The notes under the pieces were generated by a model. The model did not search any database. It saw nothing but the letters and a program-made list of their open reading frames with translations, and was not told where the DNA came from. Both the position numbers and the translations under genes were made by a program. From DASQPA01 sp963757335 (GTDB lineage Bacteria > Acidobacteriota > Thermoanaerobaculia > Multivoradales > UBA5704), in the NCBI GenBank assembly GCA_963757335.1, contig CAVWRJ010000025.1, positions 992,001 to 1,056,000 of the forward strand: a stretch of DNA of 64,000 bases. Direction: 5' to 3'. Positions 11,954-24,218 of the stretch are shown in pieces. Within the stretch, counting starts at the first letter, position 1. Each line of letters opens with the position of its first letter.

Positions 11954-12215
11954 GCCCCCAACCGCGAACCGCACCACCGTTACCTTGAGGAGAGCGCCAT
12001 GAGCGACAGCAATCCGGACAGCAATCCGAGCATCCTGGTTACCTACGACGCCTCGACAGGCTCCATCAGCTACAGCCCGAAGCAGATCAGCGTTCCCGCC
12101 GTTACGACCGACACCGTCATCGCGGTCACGATCGAGACCCTGAACGAGGGTGCGGGCGGGCCGGCGACGTTCTACGGTTTCTCGATCAAGTCCGGCTGGC
12201 TCCCCGTCATGTCGG

Positions 12216-15062
<2,847 letters not shown>

Positions 15063-15081
15063 GCCTCCCCCAAACGAGAAA

Positions 15082-16738
15082 TCACGGAAGGCCGAGCTGC
15101 TTCATGCGCCGCGTGAGGCCTCTTTTGGAGACCTCCAGCGCCTCGACCATGCGGTCGAGATCTCCACCGCAACGCTCGAACCACTGCTCGATCTCCTGGC
15201 GGGAGAGGTCCGCCGCCTTGTGGAACAGGGGACTGCTCTCGATTCTATCGTAGAGCGAGGTCCGGGCGATCCCGAGCTGCGCCGCGGTGGGCTGCAGGCG
15301 GAAGCGGTTGGCGCGGAGGGTGGCGAGGAGCTCCTCGTCCCCGATCTCCTCCAGCTGGCGATAGGCCTTGCGCTGGGCTCTGGGCGGCATGGAGGGCGGA
15401 GTGTCGCGAGGGCCGGCGCCGCTCCCCGTACCGCTCTCGGGGAGGGGACGCGGCCGACGACGGGGGCGCCCCGGCCGACTCGGCGAGGAGGCGCTCGATC
15501 CAGTCCCCCTTGGGCACCTCGTCGGCGTCGCGGCCGGCGACGACGATCCGCCGCGCCACGTTCTGCAGCTGGCGGACGTTCCCTGGCCAGTCGTAGGCGG
15601 CGAGCCGGGCGACCGGGGCGGCGGGCAGCCAGGGCCGCGCGTCCGGCCGGCGGGGGGCGAGCCGCGCCTCCTGCCCCACGGCGGCGAGCTCCTGGCGCAG
15701 GAAGTGGAGGAGCAGCCGGCCGACGTCGTCCCGGCGGCGGGAGAGGGGGGGGACGAGGATCTCGTAGCCGCTCAGCCGGTGGAGAAGGGGGGCGCGGAAG
15801 CGGCCGGCGGCGACCGCCGCTTCGAGCTCGGCGTCGGTCGCGGCGATCAGCCGCACGTCGACCCGGATCGCCTCGTCGCCGCCCACCGGCTGGATCTCGC
15901 CGTTCTCCAGGGCGCGTAGGAGGAGGGCCTGGACTTCGAGCGGGGTCTCCCCCACCTCGTCCAGGAAGAGGGTGCCGCCGTCCGCCCGGCGGAACCAGCC
16001 CTCCCGCTTGCGCTCGGCGCCGGTCCAGGCGCCGCGGGCGGCGCCGAACAGCTCGGCGGCGGCGAGGGAGGTGGGGATCGCCCCCATGTTGACCGCGAGA
16101 TAGGGCGCCCGGCGGCGCAGCCCGGCCTCGTGCAGGGCGCGGGCGACCAGCTCCTTGCCGGTGCCGGTGGCACCGCGGAGGAGGACCGGGACCTCCAAGG
16201 CCGCCACCCGGGCGATCTCCCGGCGCAGCTGCACCACCGCCAGGCTCTCCCCCACCAGGCCGAAGCGCGGCACCCCCGGCGCCCCCAGGGGATCGAGAAA
16301 GTGGAGGAGGAGGGCCACCCGGTTGGCGAGGAGGAGGACCGCGCCGCGCTCGACCTCCGCCGCCGAGACCTCGCGCGGCTCCGCCATCGGCTCGCCGTTG
16401 ATCGCCAAGGGGGTCCCGGTCTCGCTGGCGGAGAGCCGGATCGACCCCGCGGCCTCGCCGGGGTCGATCCGGATCGGGCTCCGGCTGACGTAGGGGTCGG
16501 CGAGCGGCCGGACGGCGGGTTCCCCCGGCGGCCCGAAGGCCGGCTCGCGCCGCGACAGGAGCTCCATCCGGCCGGCGGCGAGACCGGTCAGGGCCGCCTG
16601 CTCGCCCACCCGACCGACATCCGGATGCCAGAGGATGGTGAGGCCGGGGGCGAGCAGAGAGCCGAGGGTGAGGCGGCTGGCGCTCTGGGGCCGGGTCTCG
16701 GCCTCCAACTGGCGCTCGGAGGTGGGGCGGTTCAGCAC
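15082..16738 (-). CDS. Sigma-54-dependent transcriptional activator with FHA-like N-terminus; one frameshift
   Basis: The central AAA+ domain (about residues 160-400) has the Walker A GATGTGKE, GAWTGAERKREGW at the sigma-54 contact loop (GAFTGA in most relatives), GGTLFLDEVGE and YDWPGNVRQLQN. The N-terminal region (LTLGSLLAPGLTILWHPD, VSRSPIRI) reads like a weak FHA domain, which would read phosphothreonine, a fitting partner for the kinase next door. The C-terminal Fis-type helix-turn-helix (LQPTAAQLGIARTSLYDRIE) is in another frame. A one-base indel near 15430 (GTACGGGGAGC) reconnects it. The GTG at 16738 is preferred: a TACACT hexamer sits 7 bases upstream, with no ribosome site. The gene ends 20 bases upstream of the kinase start, so kinase and regulator may be cotranscribed. 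Confidence 0.82.
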
Positions 16739-16745
16739 GGGGAGC

Positions 16746-16751
16746 AGTGTA
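16746..16751 (-). promoter_or_regulatory. Putative -10 hexamer placed for a leaderless message
   Basis: TACACT on the minus strand ends 7 bases before the preferred GTG of the sigma-54 activator, the same geometry as at the B12-binding gene. No ribosome-binding site is visible. Confidence 0.4.
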
Positions 16752-16789
16752 GCCAGGGCCGCCGAGAGGGGCAAGTGCGGAGCCGAGGA

Positions 16790-16834
16790 CAAAAAGGCCG
16801 GCCCGGGCCCTTGGTCAAAGGGGACCCGGGCCGA
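16790..16834 (-). terminator. Rho-independent terminator after the Spy-like gene
   Basis: Read on the minus strand, a GC-rich stem CGGCCCGGG...CCCGGGCCG with a loop around TTTGACCA is followed by TTTTTG. It lies just downstream of the Spy-like gene and ends where the sigma-54 activator region begins, so it should insulate the two. Confidence 0.8.
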
Positions 16835-16872
16835 CTTGAAGAGGGTCGACGTTCTAGCTCTACTCTCGGGTT

Positions 16873-17340
16873 TTAGTGACCGTGGTGGCCGAAGCCGCCG
16901 GGGACCGCCTTCTCGTGCTGCGCCTTGATGGCGTTGAACTTGGTCAGCTGGTCGGGGGTCAGGAGAGCGGCGAAGGCGGTGGCGAACTTCTCGTGCGCCG
17001 CCTTGATCTGCAGCTCGACGGCATGGGCGGCGATCACGGCCTCGCCCACCGTGGCGGCGTCGGCATTGGCGTCCAGGGCGGCATGCACCGCCTGGTGCTT
17101 GGTCTCCAGCTCGGCGAAGAGCGGCTTGACCGTCGCCTGGAGCTCATCCTGGAGCGGTTTCGCCGCCGCCTTCTGGGCGTCGGTCAGGTCGAGGGCCTTG
17201 GCGAGATGGGCCACCATCTGGCCCATGTGCCCGCCAGCGTTGGCGGTGGCGTCGGCAGGGGTCCCGGCGGTGTGGTGCGCGGCGAAGGCCGGCACGGCGG
17301 CCAGGGCCAGGAGGCAGAGCAGGGTGGCGAAGCGTTTCAT
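16873..17340 (-). CDS. Periplasmic Spy/CpxP-like protein with His-rich ends
   Basis: This 155-residue exported protein has a cleavable signal (FATLLCLLALAAVPAFAAHH). It also has two LTxxQ-type motifs typical of the Spy/CpxP family: LTDAQKAAAKPL (about residues 52-63) and LTPDQLTKF (about 127-135). Spy and CpxP are small helical periplasmic proteins that act as chaperones or as sensors tuning a two-component system. Histidines cluster at the mature N-terminus (AAHHTAG) and at the extreme C-terminus (GGFGHHGH), suggesting metal binding. AAGGAG precedes the ATG. It lies 166 bases after a response regulator on the same strand, with a strong terminator behind it. Confidence 0.82.
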   Translation of the reverse strand: MKRFATLLCLLALAAVPAFAAHHTAGTPADATANAGGHMGQMVAHLAKALDLTDAQKAAAKPLQDELQATVKPLFAELETKHQAVHAALDANADAATVGEAVIAAHAVELQIKAAHEKFATAFAALLTPDQLTKFNAIKAQHEKAVPGGFGHHGH

Positions 17341-17506
17341 GGCGGTGATCTCCTTGGGTACTCTCGGTTTCTGGTATTTCCTTGGTATTAAGACGGGCGC
17401 CTCTCGAAGCAGGGGCGTTGCCGACGTTCGACATTCAGATGGTACCCGGGGGCTCTCCCCGAGTCTTCAAGTGGACGAAAAGGCTTTGTAAACAATGTAA
17501 GACCGT

Positions 17507-18232
17507 TCAGCCGACGAACTTGTAGCCCAGGCGGTGGACGGTGACGATGAACTGCGGCCGCGAGGGCTGAGGCTCCACCTTCTGGCGCAGGGAGGCGACG
17601 TGGACGTCCACCGTCCGGGTGTGGGCTGAGGCGTCGTAGCCCCACACCTGGTCGAGCAGCTCGTCGCGCGACACCACCATGCCGCGGTTCTCGATCAGGT
17701 GGCGGAGCAGCTTGAGCTCGAGCGCCGAGAGGGCCAGGGGGACCCCGTCCCGGGTCAGCTCGGCGCGCCTAAAGTCGACGACGACCCCGCCGAAGGCGTA
17801 GGTCCCGGTGACCGCGGCGACCGGGCCGCGCGAGCGCCTGAGGAGCGCCTCGATCCGGGCGAGGAGCTCGATCATCTCGAACGGCTTGGTCAGGTAGTCG
17901 TCGGCCCCGAGCTTCAGACCCACCACCCGGTCGACCACCTGGGTGCGGGCGGTGAGCATGAGGACCGGCGTCGAGACCCCGCGCTGGCGGAGGTCGCGGC
18001 AGACGTCGAAGCCGTTCTTCCCCGGCAGCATGACGTCGAGGAGGACGAGATCGAACGGGCCCTCCTCGGCGTGCGCCAGGGCGGAGTTGCCGTCGCCCGC
18101 GATCTCCACCCGGTAGCCCTCGGAGACCAGGCGGTCGGTCAGGGTGAGGACGAGGCTCGGCTCGTCCTCGACGAGGAGGATGCGCGGCGAGAGGGTATCG
18201 TCCGCGGGGATGCCTGGGCTCGCTACCGTCAC
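17507..18232 (-). CDS. OmpR-family response regulator
   Basis: This 241-residue protein has a receiver (ILLVEDEPSLVLTLTDRL, LVLLDVMLPGKNGFDV with the phosphoacceptor Asp, VLMLTART, YLTKPFE) and a winged-helix output domain (ALELKLLRHLIENRGMVVSR, DELLDQVWGYD, RTVDVHVASLRQKVE). It starts with a GTG that overlaps the TGA of the sensor kinase gene by 3 bases (GTGA), so the two are translationally coupled. The Spy-like gene downstream is the obvious candidate target or feedback partner, as in Cpx-type systems. Confidence 0.93.
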   Translation of the reverse strand: MTVASPGIPADDTLSPRILLVEDEPSLVLTLTDRLVSEGYRVEIAGDGNSALAHAEEGPFDLVLLDVMLPGKNGFDVCRDLRQRGVSTPVLMLTARTQVVDRVVGLKLGADDYLTKPFEMIELLARIEALLRRSRGPVAAVTGTYAFGGVVVDFRRAELTRDGVPLALSALELKLLRHLIENRGMVVSRDELLDQVWGYDASAHTRTVDVHVASLRQKVEPQPSRPQFIVTVHRLGYKFVG

Positions 18233-20094
18233 AGCGCCTCTCCCATCTCCCTCGCCGCGGTATCGGAGGCATCGGCGGCAGCGGCGGGATCGGCGACATC
18301 GACGGCATTGGGAAGCCGGGGCGCGACCGGCAGGTGGAGGGTGAAGGCGCTCCCCCTGCCTCCCGGTCCGGCGGCGAAGCTCACCCTGCCGCGCTGGGAC
18401 TCGGCGATCCGGCGCACGAGGGAGAGGCCGAGGCCGCTCCCCGGCACCCCGCCCGCCGCCACCTCGCGGCCGCGGTGGAACGGCTCGAAGAGGTGCCGCC
18501 GGTCGTCGGCATGGATACCTGGGCCGCGATCCTCGACCGTCAGGCTCACCTGCCGCCCGCCGCGCTCGACCGCGGCGCGGACGGCGATGAAGCGACCCGA
18601 GGCGGCGTACTTGACGGCGTTGTCGAGGAGGTTGACGAGGGCCATCCGCAGGGCCTCCCGATCGGCCCAGACCGGCGGCAGCCCGGGGGGGAGATCGCGC
18701 TCGACGGCGATCTGCCGCTCTTCGAGCAGAAAGCGGCCGTCCTCCAGGGCCTCAGCCACGACGTCGGGAACCGCCACCGCCTCCGGCCGGTAGGCGCGGT
18801 GGCCCGACTGGATGCCGGCAAGCTCCAGGGCCTTCGCCACCATCCCGGAGAGGCGGGCCCCCTCGCGCTCGATCAGGGCGCCGTACCGCCGCACCTGGCC
18901 ACCCTCGGCGACGACGCCGTCGGCGAGGTTCTGGCCGGCCGAGCGGATGGCGGCGAGCGGCGTGTTGAGCTCGTGGGTGATCCCCGCCACCAGCTCCAGC
19001 TGCTGGCGCGCCAGGAGGCGGGCGCGGTGCACCGAGAGCCCCATGACGACGAGGCTCGCCGCGACCAGGGCGAGGGCGCCGAAGCTCACCCCGAGGTTGC
19101 GCCGGCGGGCGCGGTTGACCGCCGCCTCCAGCGAGCCCGCCTGGTGGGTGACGACGAGGGTCCAGGTGCCTCCCCCCATCCCGCCATGCCGATGGAGGGG
19201 GGGCCGGCCGGAATGGTGGAACCGGGGGGGAGGCGGCGGCTCTTTCGCGAAGCCGGGCGGGCCGATACCGCCGGGACCGCCAGGCACGAGGCCGTGCAGG
19301 CTCTCGATCCGCCGCAGGGCGAACATGGAGACGCTCATGTCGCCGGGCAGGAAGCGGTCGCTCGGCAGCTTCGGGTCGGAGCGGTAGACGATCCCTGCCG
19401 GGGAGCGGACGGCGACCAGGACCTGCGGCTCCTGCGAGAGGTCGAACCAGCGCTCGGCCAACCCGGGCAGGAAACCGCTGGCGATGAAGTTGCGGTCGAG
19501 CTCCAGGAGGACGTGGCCGCGCTCGCCCCCCGGCTCCTCCAGGAAAGAGTGGGTCAGGGGGAGGACGAGCACCGCGTCCTCGCCGTCGAGCGGCGGCACC
19601 GACCCGTCCGCCGCCAGCCGCCGGTGCAGCGCTTCGAGCCCGGCGGGCCAGGGGACCGGCACGAACGCTTCGCCGGCCGGATCGAGCCGGGAGAGCACGA
19701 GGGCGCCGCCCGCCCCTTCCTCCACCACGTCGAGGGCATGGAGGAGCTGCGGCACCGGGGCCTCGGCCCGCCAGCGCCGGGCCTGCCGGACGAGGGCCGC
19801 CTTGCGCTCGGCGACCGCCTTGCCCATGCCTCCCGGCGTTCCTGGCGTTCCCGCCGCTCCAGGCGCGCCGCTGCTCGCCCCCATGGCGGGCTGGAAGCTC
19901 AGGAAGGCGCGGGTCAGCTCGCGGTCGAACTCCTCGGCGAAATGGTCCGGCGCCGCCCGCAGGCGATCCCGCTCCGCCCGGCTCACCTCGCCGATCCAGC
20001 GGTACTGGAGGACGGCGAGGAGAGGCAGGAGGATCGCCAGGGCCACCGCGGCCAGGATCGTGGCGCGGTGCCGGGAGGGGCCGGAGATCGGCAT
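18229..20094 (-). CDS. Sensor histidine kinase with large periplasmic domain carrying a His-rich loop
   Basis: This 621-residue protein has TM1 at about 10-30 (ATILAAVALAILLPLLAVLQ), then an extracytoplasmic domain of some 300 residues. TM2 lies near 350-370 (LGVSFGALALVAASLVVMGL). The transmitter has HELNTPLAAIRSA (phospho-His), VNLLDNAVKYA (N box), VEDRGPGI (G1) and GSGLGLSLV (G2). Just before TM2 the sensor domain has FHHSGRPPLHRHGGMGGG, a His/Met-rich loop that could bind a metal. Two Gly-rich low-complexity inserts occur (GAPGAAGTPGTPGGMG, near residues 75-90, and PGGPGGIGPPG). With the coupled regulator and Spy-like protein it forms an envelope-stress or metal-response unit. Confidence 0.92.
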   Translation of the reverse strand: MPISGPSRHRATILAAVALAILLPLLAVLQYRWIGEVSRAERDRLRAAPDHFAEEFDRELTRAFLSFQPAMGASSGAPGAAGTPGTPGGMGKAVAERKAALVRQARRWRAEAPVPQLLHALDVVEEGAGGALVLSRLDPAGEAFVPVPWPAGLEALHRRLAADGSVPPLDGEDAVLVLPLTHSFLEEPGGERGHVLLELDRNFIASGFLPGLAERWFDLSQEPQVLVAVRSPAGIVYRSDPKLPSDRFLPGDMSVSMFALRRIESLHGLVPGGPGGIGPPGFAKEPPPPPRFHHSGRPPLHRHGGMGGGTWTLVVTHQAGSLEAAVNRARRRNLGVSFGALALVAASLVVMGLSVHRARLLARQQLELVAGITHELNTPLAAIRSAGQNLADGVVAEGGQVRRYGALIEREGARLSGMVAKALELAGIQSGHRAYRPEAVAVPDVVAEALEDGRFLLEERQIAVERDLPPGLPPVWADREALRMALVNLLDNAVKYAASGRFIAVRAAVERGGRQVSLTVEDRGPGIHADDRRHLFEPFHRGREVAAGGVPGSGLGLSLVRRIAESQRGRVSFAAGPGGRGSAFTLHLPVAPRLPNAVDVADPAAAADASDTAAREMGEAL

Positions 20095-20345
20095 GGCCGG
20101 AGTTTAGCAGCGCCCGAAGGGCGGCGCTCCTCACCCCGATCCGGCCTTACATTCCTTACAACATCCTTGCCTCCCCTTGAAGACTCGCCTGCCGCGGCTC
20201 CCTATGCTGCCTGTACCTGCCGTCCCCCGGCCGGCCGTTCGGGCTCGCGGGCATCCTCCTTTGTTCGTGCCGGGCCGCCCGTCCCGGTCCTCGCCCGGAA
20301 GGGACTCCCAGCTGGAGGGCGGCAGGATTTTTCGCGGAGGAGCGC

Positions 20346-21095
20346 ATGCACGGACGCTGGCACCTGTTTCGTTGGCTCTCGACCGGGCTCTATCTCATCC
20401 TCCTCACGGCGGGTCCCGCGGGCTCGGGGACGACGGCCTCCACGCCCGACCTCTCGGGCACCTGGACCTTGGACGACGAGCTCAGCCAGGACCCGCGGGC
20501 GGCGCTCCGGGAGGCGCAGGAAAAGAATCGCCCCGCCCAGGGTGGCGGCGGTCGCCGGGGCGGGCGGCGGGGCGGAGGCGGCGTGCCGGGCGGCGGCGAC
20601 CCGGGGACGCAGGGTGGGCCTGGCGGGCGCGCCCGCCAGGGCGCGGCGGACGGCTCGGGAGCGGAGAGCGACGAGCATTCTGAGGGCGCCGAGGGCGCCT
20701 TCGGGCTCGGCGCGCGAGAGCTCCACATCGCCGGCGCGGGCCCGCAGCTCACCCTCTCCGGGGCGGACGGCCGGGAGGAGCGGGTGCTCTACACCGACGG
20801 CCGCAAGATGAGCGAGGAGAAGGCCGGGGTAGGCACCGTCAAGACCCGGGCGCAGTGGAAGGATGGCGCGCTCGAGGTGGTGACCCAGCTCCCCAAGGGG
20901 CGGACGAAGACCGAGATCTTCGAGATGACCCACGACCGCAAACGGCTCTACGTCCTCGTCACCCTGGAAGGCTACGGCCGGATGCCGACCGTCACCTTCA
21001 AGCGGGTCTACGACCCGGAGCCCCCTCCCGCGGCGGCCCCGGCCCCCGGGCCGGCGCAGGAAGACGACGACTACGACATCGTCGAAGACGCCTGA
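20346..21095 (+). CDS. Secreted hypothetical protein, lipocalin-like, with Gly/Arg-rich linker
   Basis: This 249-residue protein starts after GGAGGAGCGC. A signal peptide (STGLYLILLTAGPAGSG) is followed by LSGTWTLDDELSQDPRAALR. A Gly/Arg-rich linker (about residues 60-105) leads to a beta-rich domain with ELHIAGAGPQLTLSGADG, a charged turn, and RTKTEIFEMTHDRKRLYVLV. The tail is Pro-rich then acidic (EDDDYDIVEDA). The order of strands recalls exported lipocalin-like proteins common in acidobacteria. No ligand can be inferred. It is divergent from the sensor kinase gene and converges with the PilZ gene. Confidence 0.75.
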   Translation: MHGRWHLFRWLSTGLYLILLTAGPAGSGTTASTPDLSGTWTLDDELSQDPRAALREAQEKNRPAQGGGGRRGGRRGGGGVPGGGDPGTQGGPGGRARQGAADGSGAESDEHSEGAEGAFGLGARELHIAGAGPQLTLSGADGREERVLYTDGRKMSEEKAGVGTVKTRAQWKDGALEVVTQLPKGRTKTEIFEMTHDRKRLYVLVTLEGYGRMPTVTFKRVYDPEPPPAAAPAPGPAQEDDDYDIVEDA

Positions 21096-21119
21096 GGGTC
21101 CTGGGTCCGAGACCCGCCC

Positions 21120-21935
21120 CTACTCACCCGACAGCTGCGCCACGATCGGCCGCAGCCGCTCGCAGATCGCCTGGGCTTCCAGCAGCTCGACCCCCATCCC
21201 CGCCAGCATGCTCGCGCCGTTGGGCTCGAAGCGCTGGACGACCCGGGCGCGGACGAGGATCGGCTCGCCGTCCGGCGGGTAGAGCTCGATCGTCACCACC
21301 TCCGCCAGGCGGCCGGGGAAGCGGGTGGCGACGAAGAGGCCGCCGTTTTTAATGTCGCGCTCGAAGACGTCGACGAAGTGGCGGGGGCTCGGGAAGCGGA
21401 CGGTGAACACCCCCGGACCGCTGGCGGGTGCCGGCGCCGGGCGCGGCGAGATCGGCGATATCGGCGATGGGGGCGATATTGGCGAGATCGGCGGCAGGGT
21501 TGGCAACTCGGGGACCGCGGCCAGCTCGAAGGCGGCTGCCGCCAGATCTCCGTCCTGACGGCTGCTGGGCGAAGCCGCCGGAGGGGGTACCGCCTCGCCG
21601 GCTCCGCCGCCCAGGTTCGGCAGCACCTCCGCCAGCAGCTCGTCGACGGCGAGGAAGCGCACCCCCATCCCCGACTGGGCGACCTGCGAGAGATCGCCCC
21701 GGATCTTGCGGGCGTGGGCGACCACCCCCTCCATCATGAAGCCGGGCTCGACGAGCACCTCGACGCGCACCCGGGTGCCCGAGGGCAGGGGGCTACGGGT
21801 GCCGATGAACATCCCGGTCGTCGAGATGTTCGTCGTGAATCCCGAGTACGGGTGCGGCTCGCCCTGCTTCCAGAACTGGACCGACACCCGTCGCGGGCGG
21901 CGGGCGCTCCGGCGGCGGCTCATGAAGGGCTTCAT
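21120..21935 (-). CDS. Protein with two PilZ domains
   Basis: This 271-residue cytosolic protein has its start set at the ATG at 21935 because the upstream open frame is antisense to the dehydrogenase. The first PilZ domain (about 1-110) has RRSARRPRRVSV, matching the RxxxR c-di-GMP motif, then TTNISTTGMFIGT for the [D/N]xSxxG motif. The second (about 165-270) has FERDIKNGGLFVAT and ERLRPIVAQLSGE but a weaker arginine motif, so it may not bind the nucleotide. The linker carries a 3-codon repeat (PPISPISPPSPISPISP). Likely a c-di-GMP effector. The target is unknown. Confidence 0.85.
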   Translation of the reverse strand: MKPFMSRRRSARRPRRVSVQFWKQGEPHPYSGFTTNISTTGMFIGTRSPLPSGTRVRVEVLVEPGFMMEGVVAHARKIRGDLSQVAQSGMGVRFLAVDELLAEVLPNLGGGAGEAVPPPAASPSSRQDGDLAAAAFELAAVPELPTLPPISPISPPSPISPISPRPAPAPASGPGVFTVRFPSPRHFVDVFERDIKNGGLFVATRFPGRLAEVVTIELYPPDGEPILVRARVVQRFEPNGASMLAGMGVELLEAQAICERLRPIVAQLSGE

Positions 21936-21980
21936 TCTATCTCCTATCTCCCTCGGCGTCCCGCTGCTATCCTCGATCCC

Positions 21981-23096
21981 ATGGCTCTCTCCTCCGCTCT
22001 CGCCAGCCGCTCCGCCCGGGCCGTCGTCCTCGGCGAGAACGGCGGCTACCGGGTGGCGGACCTCCCCCGGCCGGTCGCCGGCCCGGGCGAGATCCTCCTC
22101 GCTCTCCGCTACTGCGGTCTCTGCGGCACCGACCTGTGGAAGCTGGAGTATGGCGGCGCCGCGGCCGGGAGCGTGCTCGGGCACGAGGTGGTGGGGACGG
22201 TCGTCGAGGTCGGCCCGGGGGTCCGCGGCTTCCGCCCCGGCGACCGGGTGGCCGCCCCCCATCACGTCGCCTGCGGCGAGTGCGACGCCTGCCGGAGCGG
22301 CAGCGAGCCGCTCTGCGCCGCCTTCCGGGAGAACCAGCTCACCCCCGGCGGCTTCAGCGATCTCGTGAGGGTCGGAGAGCGGGCCGTCCGCGACGCCCTC
22401 TACGGCCTGCCGGACCACGTCTCCGACGAGGCGGCGGTCTTCCTCGAGCCCGGCGCCTGCGTTCTCCGTAGCCTCTACCGCTCCGGCCTCGGCGCGGGGA
22501 CGAATCCAGGGGCGACCGTCGCGGTCCTCGGCGCCGGCAGCATGGGGCTCCTCCACCTGCTGCTCTTGAAAGCCCTCTGGCCGGCCCTCCGGGTCGCCCT
22601 GATCGACCCCCTCCCCGAGCGCCGCCAGGGGGCGCTCGAGCTGGGAGCGGACGCCGCGGCCGCCCCGGGTGAAGCGGCGCGCCAGGCGGTCGCCGGCCTC
22701 TCCTCCGACTCCGGCCGGGGAGCTCTGGAAGCCAGCGGAGCCCGGGGAGCCGACATCGTCTTCGACACCGCCGGCGGCCCCGCGGCGCTCGCCGCCGCTC
22801 TCGCTCTCACCCGTCCGGGCGGGACGACGGTCCTCTTCGCCCACGCCGCCCCCGGCGAGCGGGCGGGGCTCGACCTCAACGCCTTCTTCAAGGCCGAGCG
22901 CCGGCTCCTCGGCACCTACTCGGGCTCGCTCGTCGAGCAGCGCGACGTCTTCCGCCTCCTGGTGACCGGCCGCTTCGACCCCGCCCCGCTCGTCACCCAC
23001 CGGCTCCCCCTCTCCCGCTTCGCCGAGGCGGTCGAGCTCGCTCGCGACCGCCAGGCTCTCAAGGTGCTGCTCACCCCGGACGGGGAGAGCGATTGA
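21981..23096 (+). CDS. Zinc-binding medium-chain dehydrogenase
   Basis: This 371-residue MDR-family protein has the catalytic zinc motifs YCGLCGTDLWK and GHEVVGTVVEVG. The structural-zinc loop CGECDACRSGSEPLC has four Cys. The Rossmann motif is VAVLGAGSMGLLHLLLLKAL, with VALIDPLPER behind it. It resembles sorbitol/threonine-type NAD(P)-dependent dehydrogenases; the substrate cannot be read from sequence. It overlaps the next dehydrogenase by 4 bases (TTGA), so the pair is translationally coupled and probably acts on one pathway. The start at 21981 lies 45 bases from the divergent PilZ gene. Confidence 0.9.
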   Translation: MALSSALASRSARAVVLGENGGYRVADLPRPVAGPGEILLALRYCGLCGTDLWKLEYGGAAAGSVLGHEVVGTVVEVGPGVRGFRPGDRVAAPHHVACGECDACRSGSEPLCAAFRENQLTPGGFSDLVRVGERAVRDALYGLPDHVSDEAAVFLEPGACVLRSLYRSGLGAGTNPGATVAVLGAGSMGLLHLLLLKALWPALRVALIDPLPERRQGALELGADAAAAPGEAARQAVAGLSSDSGRGALEASGARGADIVFDTAGGPAALAAALALTRPGGTTVLFAHAAPGERAGLDLNAFFKAERRLLGTYSGSLVEQRDVFRLLVTGRFDPAPLVTHRLPLSRFAEAVELARDRQALKVLLTPDGESD

Positions 23097-24202
23097 GCCG
23101 GCCCACCCAGCGCACCGCCTTCCTCCTCGGGCCCGAACGGCTCGAAATCCGCTCCGTGCCGGTCCCCGAGCCCGGTCCGGGGGAGATCCTCCTGCGGATC
23201 GAGGCGGCGACCACCTGCGGCACCGACGTCAAGGTCTTCAGAAGGGGCGGCCATCCGCGCATGCTCAAGGTGCCCACCCCGTTCGGCCACGAGATGGCCG
23301 GCCGGATCGCGGCGATCGGCGCGGTGGGCCCTGGAGGTATTGGGAGCGGTGGGGGCGGTGGGGGCGGCTCCCGCTTCCGCGAGGGCGACCGGGTGGCGGT
23401 CGCCAACTCCGCCCCCTGCGGCCGCTGCCGCGCCTGCCGGCAGGGACGCGAGAACCTCTGCGCCGACCTCCACTACCTGAACGGCGCCTTCGCCGAGTTC
23501 CTCCTCGTCCCCCGCCGTTTCGTCGAGCGCAGCACCTACCCCTGCCCGGAAGGGTTGGCGCCGGAGCTCGCCGCCCTCGCCGAGCCGCTCGCCTGCGTCC
23601 TCCACGGCATCGAGATCCTGGGGCTGGCCGAAAGCATCGACCCCGCCCGTCCCGCCGATCCCGCTGAGGTGGCCCTCTTCGGCAGCGGCCCCATCGGCCT
23701 CTTCTTCGTCGACCTCCTGACCCACGCCGGCCACCGGATGACGGTCGCCGACCCCAACCCGGCGCGCCTCGCCGTGGCTCTAAGGCTGGGGGCGGCGGCG
23801 ACCGTGGTCGTCGGGCGGGACGGCGGCGAGGCCGAGCGGGTGCGGGCGCGCTCCGACCACGGCGACGGCTTCGACGCCGCGATCGAGGCGACCGGCTCCC
23901 CCGCCGCCTGGGAGGACGCGATCGACGCCGTCCGCCCCGGCGGGGTCGCCCTCCTCTTCGGCGGCTACCCGCCGGCGACCACGGTGCCCCTCAACGCCCA
24001 TCGCCTCCACTACTCGGAGCTGACGGTCAAAGGCGCCTACCACCACCGCCCCGCCACCTTCAGGCGGGCCCTGAAGCTCCTGGCCTCCGGCTCCCTCCAG
24101 CCCGCCCTCCTCCTCTCCGCCGAGCGCCCCTTGGAAGAGGTCGAGGCCGCGCTCCGCAGCATGATGCGGCGGGAGGCGTTGAAAGTCGTCATCCGGCCGT
24201 AG
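23093..24202 (+). CDS. Second zinc-binding medium-chain dehydrogenase, with Gly-rich insertion
   Basis: This 369-residue MDR protein starts with TTG inside the stop of the previous gene. The motifs are TTCGTDVKVFRRG (catalytic Cys), GHEMAGRI, CGRCRACRQGRENLC (four structural-zinc Cys), GAFAEFLLVP, and the nucleotide-binding VALFGSGPIGLFFVDL. A 12-residue glycine tract (GPGGIGSGGGGGGGS, about residues 80-94) sits in the loop after GHE where relatives are shorter. It is similar in order to L-threonine 3-dehydrogenase-like enzymes. The two neighbours are only distantly alike, so this is an operon of two specificities and not a recent duplication. Confidence 0.9.
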   Translation: MSRPTQRTAFLLGPERLEIRSVPVPEPGPGEILLRIEAATTCGTDVKVFRRGGHPRMLKVPTPFGHEMAGRIAAIGAVGPGGIGSGGGGGGGSRFREGDRVAVANSAPCGRCRACRQGRENLCADLHYLNGAFAEFLLVPRRFVERSTYPCPEGLAPELAALAEPLACVLHGIEILGLAESIDPARPADPAEVALFGSGPIGLFFVDLLTHAGHRMTVADPNPARLAVALRLGAAATVVVGRDGGEAERVRARSDHGDGFDAAIEATGSPAAWEDAIDAVRPGGVALLFGGYPPATTVPLNAHRLHYSELTVKGAYHHRPATFRRALKLLASGSLQPALLLSAERPLEEVEAALRSMMRREALKVVIRP

Positions 24203-24218
24203 CTCCCCTTCCCGGAGA

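Noticed and set aside
20095..20345. Gap between sensor kinase and lipocalin-like gene
   Set aside because: Checked for RNA genes and hairpins. Nothing convincing beyond a ribosome site.
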